DNA from: Methanobacterium sp. PtaB.Bin024
GTDB taxonomy: Archaea; Methanobacteriota; Methanobacteria; Methanobacteriales; Methanobacteriaceae
Reading direction: 5' to 3'
DNA: 50,125 bases
Assembly (NCBI GenBank): GCA_002067065.1
Contig: MVPY01000075.1
Span: 1-50,125, forward strand
Below are positions 43,101 through 47,639 of the stretch, piece by piece. Below the pieces are notes generated by a model that was not told the origin of the DNA, made no database searches, and worked only from the letters and a program-made list of their open reading frames with translations. How positions within the stretch are numbered: position 1 is the first letter of the stretch; the number at the start of each line of letters is the position of its first letter. Position numbers and translations under genes: made by a program.

Positions 43101-45997
43101 TTAGCTTTAATATCTGTGATAATCAGATCAGTTAATTCTGGCATGTTTGCAGTTATATAATCTGTTTTGACTATTTCATTAGTGCCTCCTGGTCCGCTTA
43201 CTGTTAATTTTACTGTGTAAGTTCCTGGGTTAGTGTAGGTCCAAGTAGGGTTTTGATCTGTACTATCCACTGTACCATCATTGTTGAAATCCCAGTTATA
43301 ACTGGTAATGTATCCAGTAGATGTATCAGAAAATTGTACTTCTAGTGGTGTGACGCCAGTGGTTGGTGTGGCAGTAAAATTAGCCACAGGCACCTCATCA
43401 GCGTATTCTACAATTAGGAATTGTTGCAGGGTATCCATACCTCCGCTGGTGGTTGCCTGTATGGCAGCCACGTTACCCGTGTTAGTAATGTAACTGGTTA
43501 CATCAGCCACTAGAGATGAAGCACTGTTGCTGGACCCCTGCCAGGCTAATGAGGCTATAGTATTGCCGTTAAAGAATAAATTTCCTTCATCTGGTCCAGC
43601 ACTACCTGCGAAACTGTGCAGAGTAGCAGAACTCATATTACTGGTGTCAATGGTCATGCCAGTGAAGTTAGCATAGGCAGTGGCTTCTTCAGGGGTGGTT
43701 CCGTAACTGGATTCTGATAATCCCAGTTCATCACATTGTTCACCTATGAATATTTGTTTCCGGGTTTCATTGGGATCTGAGTAGATTACAGTCAGAGTAC
43801 TGGGGTACAGGGCGTTCAGGTTTCCATCAAGTGCGGTCATGGTTAAGTTGTTATCACCATTGCGATCATAGAGGCTGGTTACATTGAAAACCATCAAACC
43901 ATACTTGTAGTATGCATATCCACCAAAGTTGCTCTGGTCAGTGTACCAGGCAAGGGCACTGTTTGTAATGTCAATGCCATTGAAGTAGATGGTCCAGTTT
44001 GGATTTCCATCCGCAGTATAATCCCAGTTGTAGGCCAAATATAGCCACACGTCTTCAATGGTGCCAGTGCTGGGCACCGACAGATCAGTGGTGGTCCAGG
44101 TTTCTGTTCGTTCTGTCCATCCCACAGCCTTGTAAGCACTGTCTGGTTGGGTGTAATAGACAATACCCCCACGAATATCATAGATATGTTCCGTGTTAAT
44201 GTCAGTACCATTGTACTCGTACAATCCTTTGCCTTTATATCCATTGTAGTAAACAGATTTAGTTGGACTGTTTTTGTTGTTGTTAGTCTCGTCAGTCTCA
44301 GGAATAAGATTATCCGGATCTATTATGGCCGTGTATGTCACGTGCCCCACGTTGCTGTCTCCATAAATCGTGCTGGCAGTCACGGGTCGGATAGTGGGAT
44401 CAACGAAATTAATGGTAGTTGTTGCTCCGCCAGCCAGGGATGGTATGGTATATGTTGCCACAGGTATTGTGCTGGAAACATCACTAGCATAGACCGATAC
44501 CACAATATTGTTAGCAGTGTCTGTTCCCAAATTTTTAATATTCATAACTCTAACTGTGTTGTTTTCTCCTGCAAACACCGCACTACCAGGAACTGTGTTA
44601 ACAAGACCACTGATGGTCAGATCCACATTAGGGTTTTCTACAGTGATGTAGTCTGTTTTCACTTCTTCATCACTGCCATCATCATTGGTTGCATTGAGGG
44701 TCACAGTGTAGGTTCCTGTGGTGGTGTAGATGTGGGTGGGGTTCTGGTCCGTGGATGTTTCACCATCTCCAAAGTCCCAAAGCCAACTGGTGGGATTGTT
44801 GGTGGATGTGTCATTAAACTGTACCGAATTATCCCTTATGATGTTAGTGGTATTAGCAGTGAAATTGGCCACCGGAGGATTTACTGAAGCAGTTTCCAAG
44901 TTCACAGTTAGTATGGCCAGTGGTATTTTGTAATAACCACCCATTCCAGTTCCTCCACCTACATTACGGGAGTAACCTAAAATCTTGTCACTGCTATTGT
45001 TCACCAAGCTGGTAACATCCCATGAATCAGAACCAGAGTAACTGGCCTGCGCATCTGGAGTTGTTCTATCTAATGATTGGTTGGTGAAATTCCCAGTGAT
45101 CACACGAGGATCGTAACTGATAACTTCAAAGTCGTTGGCAGTGGTGGGGAACCCGTAATAGCCATTGCTGCTGGACATGTGGATCACTGTCAAGTTGGCA
45201 GATTCCACTGTCCCCGTGATGGTACTGGTGCCAAAGGTGGTGCTTCCCACAGCCACAGTTCCATAATTGTCTTCCTCAGAATAGCTGCAAACATCCTGTC
45301 CCTGGTTTATCCAGTACATTATCTGGTCGCTGTCACCGTCGTTGTAGGTTGCAATGAGGGTTATAAGTTTTATTCTACCATCATAGCTGCCTGTGGTGTC
45401 TACGTTGATTTGGTTGTTTTGTTGTATCAGGCTGGTGACATCATAGGTCATTAGATAATCACTGGTCACCCGAATGATATGATCATTTATCATCAGGTAA
45501 GGTTCACCTGTACCATGACCATCAAATTCACTGTTATCGTTACCAGTACCTCCAAAATCTCCAAATCCATTAGGGTAGATGTAGGTGCTGGTCATTCCAT
45601 TGATGTTTTCAAGCTGGTTCCCGTTAAATGTGACATTCACATTCACATTCTTGGGCTCCTGCATATGACCACAGTAGACTGCCACATACAGGGTTGCATT
45701 CACAACCTCTGCATTGGATGGTAACGACTCAAAGTTATAGGTAATATTCGCTGTTCCACCATCATTATTCCCAGTGCCACCAGTTCCATTGAAACCATAA
45801 TATGAGTCAACGTAAACTCCACCACTGACAGTTCCATTTTGAACCGTGCTAAGCTCTTGCCCACCAAAAACCTCATCAGCAGACACAGCATCACACAAGA
45901 TCAAAGAACCTCCAAACACTAAAAAAACCAACAGAACTTTCATAACCATTTGTCTTTCAACATACCTAATTTTATCAATCCCCCGAATAATTTCCAT
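34103..45997 (-). CDS. Giant surface protein: DUF3344/PKD/CARDB adhesin fused to CobN-like protein 3
   Basis: 3964 residues. Order by eye: signal segment (about 17-42), DUF3344-like (55-365), PKD (372-455), CARDB (457-570), DUF3344-like (582-863), PKD (865-950), CARDB (952-1062), DUF3344-like (1066-1352), four to five chitobiase-like repeats (1352-1682), DUF11 (1682-1812), a sortase-like PMQETG at 1835-1840 with membrane helix and basic GKGRK, then at once a second signal-like helix (LPFLLLMGIVFSLAICG), DUF3344-like (1900-2162), two CARDB (2165-2380), CobN (2382-3840), Ser/Gln linker, SYEVSKS and a final membrane helix. It looks like two surface proteins fused in frame. The CobN part keeps GRHATHEWLPGK and IIDHLTPP but has CCDCVCGN instead of CCHHTCGN. 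The start is uncertain: ATG 45997, 45949 or 45943, none with a good ribosome-binding site. A T-rich terminator (34073-34092) follows the gene. Confidence 0.85.
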   Translation of the reverse strand: MEIIRGIDKIRYVERQMVMKVLLVFLVFGGSLILCDAVSADEVFGGQELSTVQNGTVSGGVYVDSYYGFNGTGGTGNNDGGTANITYNFESLPSNAEVVNATLYVAVYCGHMQEPKNVNVNVTFNGNQLENINGMTSTYIYPNGFGDFGGTGNDNSEFDGHGTGEPYLMINDHIIRVTSDYLMTYDVTSLIQQNNQINVDTTGSYDGRIKLITLIATYNDGDSDQIMYWINQGQDVCSYSEEDNYGTVAVGSTTFGTSTITGTVESANLTVIHMSSSNGYYGFPTTANDFEVISYDPRVITGNFTNQSLDRTTPDAQASYSGSDSWDVTSLVNNSSDKILGYSRNVGGGTGMGGYYKIPLAILTVNLETASVNPPVANFTANTTNIIRDNSVQFNDTSTNNPTSWLWDFGDGETSTDQNPTHIYTTTGTYTVTLNATNDDGSDEEVKTDYITVENPNVDLTISGLVNTVPGSAVFAGENNTVRVMNIKNLGTDTANNIVVSVYASDVSSTIPVATYTIPSLAGGATTTINFVDPTIRPVTASTIYGDSNVGHVTYTAIIDPDNLIPETDETNNNKNSPTKSVYYNGYKGKGLYEYNGTDINTEHIYDIRGGIVYYTQPDSAYKAVGWTERTETWTTTDLSVPSTGTIEDVWLYLAYNWDYTADGNPNWTIYFNGIDITNSALAWYTDQSNFGGYAYYKYGLMVFNVTSLYDRNGDNNLTMTALDGNLNALYPSTLTVIYSDPNETRKQIFIGEQCDELGLSESSYGTTPEEATAYANFTGMTIDTSNMSSATLHSFAGSAGPDEGNLFFNGNTIASLAWQGSSNSASSLVADVTSYITNTGNVAAIQATTSGGMDTLQQFLIVEYADEVPVANFTATPTTGVTPLEVQFSDTSTGYITSYNWDFNNDGTVDSTDQNPTWTYTNPGTYTVKLTVSGPGGTNEIVKTDYITANMPELTDLIITDIKANSGLGNYMFANEPNVIDVTVKNNGTADSGATTLNITVNGTTYTVNVPALATGASTTVTITDTTEYAGGSSVPVSANADPLDNIPETNETNNVFQTTITVYNNGYKGKQYTDDDDIDDMGSNATFSGNYELIYSSGDSSYLSGSSWTTSTVTWTNTDLTIPAGSTIVQARLYQPYTWSYVTGVPDFTAAFNGNILNYIGYYSDTKGFGSSNYPSGLLVYDVTSLFSADGNILTLTKGINTTSLYGAYLLVIYENSASTYKTIYINDGCDMLCSRETYSTNNTEATTYATYTNVVTNGLENATAITILASAADVDKSKFFFNGVEYTGFWNDYVGSPGPQTGFSTYDVTSILENGNNQAALQSFDPTTDDTSSYGDSMCVLGCILVTEYKPTVTADPIGGLYNHTLDVNLTASVTSTIYYTTNGDEPNLGSSVYSGPIHLDTTSTLKFMAVTASGIQSDIQSETYTIDTTAPDVTADPTTCLVNNSLDVTLTPTETATIYYTTDGSDPTTSSNVYAGPIHLDTTTILKFMAVDSAGNHGPVTSETYTIDITAPTVNVDLDNGSFNTDQTITLTASDDRDLNPIIYYSTDGVNWDHQANTVTLTLDTEGVMNLRFYAVDDAGNKAANQTRTYILDKTAPTAGATPGTGTYNTPQSVVLSANDNLDTTPVIYYTTDGSDPTTSSNVYSAPLTINSTTKLKFMAVDAAGNPSEVYTVNYTIPNTDVYVNTSVSNNNPNVGDIITMTFKIGNNGPDNAAGVVFTYVIPGSFEYVMMYVGADAAGFSAPTYNSLTRTVTWNLGDLSVCDPTLYLVLKVLSSGSFTITPSITTTTYDPVSGNNEPELTINVQESSSNVNAATASNVNAAESTSETTVPMQETGAPFAGLIVGILSLIGGFGISREGKGRKLPFLLLMGIVFSLAICGTATADPYVGGDPPVTVQNGTVSGGLYEDTYYGFNNSVTPTDVDYDFQELPDNAQVVNATLYVGAYLGNMQTDYPTDVNVTFNGQQIASEHLSSSYSYPEGSDTWSSLQINDHTNRVTSDYLMWYDVTTLIQQNNNVHVLTNPDCFDGRIKFITLIAAYNDGDSDIIMYWVNQGHDADTYYVEENLGENYVGTSTFQSTIPTAATLTNATLKVIHLASQDGRYTFNGNNMANNKPQGSYSGSDTWNVMNYFTNYGTNTLTYDRTGQYYKIVLSLLTVKYTEPSDARADLFNGGVVVSQVVVANQTYTVNTTINNGGIGSANSFQVKLYDNNQEVASQNVNSLAAGSTMHLSFSWKPTTVGSHLLQIIIDPDNQVEESDETNNMISKTLEVELARPDLIPENIVVPSDLTINQNYQLNATVANRGYEDSGPFVVKLYDNDQEIGSQTVNGLKVGAIINLLFNWTPNAYGSHNLKIVVDPDDQVDEYNETNNEFKRFILMKETGMVSVFIISDKPGTNILNMAALDILENIQGLSIQLRNGLQIEDMSEDELLAYLQTCDVFIGEWVMTNAEPKLTKILSEHPEITEKGVFLILEPPVSVTPASVALMKYSSINGVKLLENFTTEQLMAYYQNTMRGSDYNQTVEYMKTANFPELYNKATLYKNLNDKENLENQILWALSLLGLDTDFEEPSFSSGKQEYGIYRYQWYTLEEYMAEYFKSDRIGCVGLIESTMYVDAQELQPYYAIIDALEARGLNVIPVMAYGGTEEQLKVMLEAFTNATNATSFIENPALYLIRIDGLVAMPAYGLGGDNFTETTEFFEALGVPVIRAIHSDYVTNEAWFLSTSGLPTISGDKWWHITILEAQGEIEPTFVGGMKSVIDSVTGASIIGYVPEYDNINNMADKLLGWAQLKYMSNALKKVAIIYYNYPPGKNNIGASYLDPIQSILNLLNVLKSEGYTVENIPVDAGALEDLMLAQGINVANWAPGEVEKLADNPNVVLYSVDDYMAWFSQLDEMTQLYVTEGPVAYIGELVKKAVQLGYTSDSDYVEDLNEKIDSWLNQIIPLVPEDKLAAATPLLNSIVSSLKEYAESQDVVDYNEYLNYKAQFMALDVEGMSGWGEAPGDIMVVERNGTKYFVLPGIQFGNIFIGPEPQRGWEGDADQLYHNMAVPPHHQYLAFYAWLQQQGTDAMVYMGRHATHEWLPGKETILAPTDFPNIVTGSVPQIYFYISDGLAEGIQAKRRGNAVIIDHLTPPMTYTSLYGYLGQLATLADDYDMANSTQKLEILSQIKDIISENDLETGMGVDTSNMSGTEIIEAVNDYISAIQNTLYPYGLDVIGQEWTDDQISLMVTSMLSVAFQIPGGTETTTLQNEISLIFFAKTESSLSAQEKDAVQGICEEVVKALIYSDVNTVALKFTANPSDNFILALEKAKTYINLLNESVYNEVESFLTALSGGYITPGPGDDPISNPDVLPTGRNFYHDQAAEIPTKEAYEYGKTLALLLLDGIDEDTKKVAVGIWCVETARDDGALVSMVLYLLGMKPVWSDSPSAGVDGQKLKEMPEYIELEDLVRPEGWSKKRIDAVIITSGLFRDLYSRQAGLLDKAFRIALARSYYTILADSSLSQYHNQIKIGLDEIMDGIGYYGVGSESLSDNYVAQNWVSDFIYYLGLNMTPEEAGEMAISRIFAPPEGDYGAGISKALEMSWTWNSTDDLAEYYLTRMGHIYTQNNWGTSNPAVFARALTGIGTMFASRNTNLYGTLDNDDFVDYWGGLYNTISYVNGGNSPEFNILSYANRNNAQSVSLEQFINNELTTRYLNPSYVKAMMNSASSQYSNSRYLTKFFSNFYKFQQVAPEQLTQTEWNQLADMYVRDVYNLGVSSYLESSNPYAQQMMLAKMADAIRTGYWQAAADLSPMIINQLAQNIIENGVSCCDCVCGNVALMTWATSNVNPTLLAQLQSAMYQATQRQEFKPSEQEPEPQTQPQTPSETSSQPVGTTQTGQPDAAGEEATTDTSDENGEGADSEVGDEAGEHTQKSYEVSKSTPSGSAQSGLPIAAVAGVIVLVLLVGLGYFKGNIMGLLGMLKK
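40950..41940 (-). repeat. Chitobiase-like internal repeats in the giant gene
   Basis: Four to five repeats of 65-85 residues with the pattern YYTTDGSDPTTSSNVY, then LKFMAVDSAGN and YTIDTTAP. At DNA level a 32-base stretch (beginning TAGACATTGCTACTGG on the plus strand) is identical at 41055-41086 and 41565-41596, which points to recent duplication or gene conversion. Such modules are beta-sandwich spacers in surface proteins. Confidence 0.75.
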
Positions 45998-46080
45998 TAT
46001 TAAACACTTAATTTGCCGTAATAATCCTCCACTTGTCGTTCAACAAGTTTTTAAGTGTTAGGTTCTTTATTACTTACTAA

Positions 46081-46147
46081 TTATAATACTTTCGATCCTT
46101 TAATTATTATTACATTAAAGCTATTTTAAAGACATATCGTAATACCC
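46081..46147 (-). promoter_or_regulatory. cobN3 promoter with bipartite element shared with DUF2162
   Basis: Minus strand: ATCGAAA plus TATTATAA core promoter within 46081-46097, preceded by AATGTAATAATA; the 36-base block matches the DUF2162 promoter at 31 positions. GTAATACCC (plus strand, 46139-46147) lies at the same 58-base offset. A separate dyad CTTTAAT-N9-ATTAAAG (46098-46120) overlaps the element. The spacer 46148-46405 is AT-rich, with no gene seen. Confidence 0.65.
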
Positions 46148-46405
46148 ACAGATTATTAATACCCAAACAGGTAACAGACGAGGAAAAGTAATACTTATTA
46201 ATTGAACTAGACTATGAAATATAAAATTACAGACAATGGAAGAAATATAAAATTAAAAAAAAATCCCCCTTATTATAAAATAATAAATCAATTCCTCTCT
46301 ATCTTCCCCATCCATCAATAACAGGATTTAATGTAAAAAAATAGGAAAACAGACACATATCAGTTATAAAAAAGTATTCTGCATAATCCAAAGTTGAGTG
46401 ATAGG

Positions 46406-46430
46406 TTAAAAAAAAATAAAGAAATGAAGA
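46406..46430 (-). terminator. T-rich terminator after sppA
   Basis: On the minus strand a stretch containing nine consecutive T followed by AACC lies 15-40 bases beyond the sppA stop codon, without a strong stem; typical of archaeal U-rich termination. Confidence 0.4.
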
Positions 46431-46444
46431 AATGAATATGCGAT

Positions 46445-47383
46445 TCAATACTGGGCCGTTTCAATACCATTCTCTTCCAAAATACTTCCTATCCCTTTTC
46501 CTATGGAGTATCCAATTTTTGAAGATAAACTGTTTAGAACATCATCAAATGACTGGGAAGAGGTCATGGTCACTACCTCATAGGATCCATGGATTCCACC
46601 CATTTTTGCGGCCATATCCAGTGCCTGATCTTTACCTCCAATTTCGTCAATAAGTTTTAGTTCTTTAGCCTGTTTTCCAGTGTATATTCTCCCTTCTGCT
46701 ATGCTTGCCACGTAATCTTTGCTTAAATTTCTGTTTTCTGCAACTAGGGTGATGAAATTATCATAACTCTCATTCACCATTTCTTGAAGCATGCTCTGCT
46801 CTTCAGGAGTGATATTCCTGTAATCAGCCCCTATATCTTTATATTCTCCTGCTTTAATTGAGGTTCTGTTTATTCCCAGTTTCTCGTAAAGGTCGGATAA
46901 ATTGGTTAAATCCAGTATCACACCAATACTTCCCACCCACGAGGAGTTACTGGCCACTATTTTATCAGACCCTGTTGCAGCAAGATAAGCTCCTGATGCC
47001 CCTGAATCACTTATCCATGATACTACTGGTTTTTTACAATTTTTAACCGCAGTCATTATTTCTTCACTGGCGACAGGTGTTCCACCAGGGCTGTTGATAT
47101 CCAGTAGAATGGCACTGACTGAACTGTCATCTTCAGCATTCTTAATCTCTTGTTTAATTTCGTCAGGATTGACAACACCTCCACTCAGTACATCAGATGA
47201 TTCATATCCTATTTCGCCCTGAATGGGTATAACTGCCACAGTTCCCCCAAAAGAAGAGGATATCATGGCCAGCATTGCAACTGCAAATAGGGCCATAACT
47301 GAAAGACCACCTATACCCAGCAGCAGTAATTTAGCATCTTTATTTATATTAACCACCTCTATCAGTAATTTTCGGCTTATCAA
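46445..47383 (-). CDS. sppA: Signal peptide peptidase SppA (S49 family)
   Basis: A 312-residue membrane serine protease. A membrane segment lies at about residues 18-45 and a ClpP-like fold follows: VAVIPIQGEIG, LLDINSPGGTPVASEEI, the nucleophile Ser in SDSGASGAYLAATGSDKI, and the general-base Lys in RTSIKAGEYKDIG. It hydrolyses residual signal peptides and membrane fragments. It lies between two large secreted-protein genes, which fits a role in disposing of their signal peptides, though this may be coincidence. The start is uncertain; TTG 47383 is used, and the first dozen residues may not be translated. Confidence 0.92.
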   Translation of the reverse strand: MISRKLLIEVVNINKDAKLLLLGIGGLSVMALFAVAMLAMISSSFGGTVAVIPIQGEIGYESSDVLSGGVVNPDEIKQEIKNAEDDSSVSAILLDINSPGGTPVASEEIMTAVKNCKKPVVSWISDSGASGAYLAATGSDKIVASNSSWVGSIGVILDLTNLSDLYEKLGINRTSIKAGEYKDIGADYRNITPEEQSMLQEMVNESYDNFITLVAENRNLSKDYVASIAEGRIYTGKQAKELKLIDEIGGKDQALDMAAKMGGIHGSYEVVTMTSSQSFDDVLNSLSSKIGYSIGKGIGSILEENGIETAQY

Positions 47384-47597
47384 AACGTCTGATACCTTAA
47401 TCTATTCTGACTTTTCTAATTATTTTGGCAAAAAATATATTATAATCAGGACCCCTTTATAATAATTTCTATTTAATTTATATTATTAATCTGGTGAGTT
47501 CTGTGATTTCGAGTAATTCAACATTAAAAAAAAATCTATAAATACAGTGCAAATAAGCCCATCGTTAGTAATAATAAAATAAGCCATCGTTAATTTA

Positions 47598-47616
47598 TAA
47601 AAAAAAGAAAAAGGGG
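47598..47616 (-). terminator. T-rich terminator after the FmdE-domain surface gene
   Basis: The minus strand reads CCCCTTTTTCTTTTTTTTAT about 24 bases after the stop, the same tract that follows the cobN1-3 genes. Confidence 0.5.
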
Positions 47617-47639
47617 AAAATTGTTTTTTATCCGTCGAA

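Noticed and set aside
44147..44887. Long plus-strand open frame (246 codons) opposite the giant gene
   Set aside because: It runs antisense to well-defined CARDB/PKD domains, has no ribosome-binding site and no recognisable domain; it is a shadow of the repetitive surface gene.
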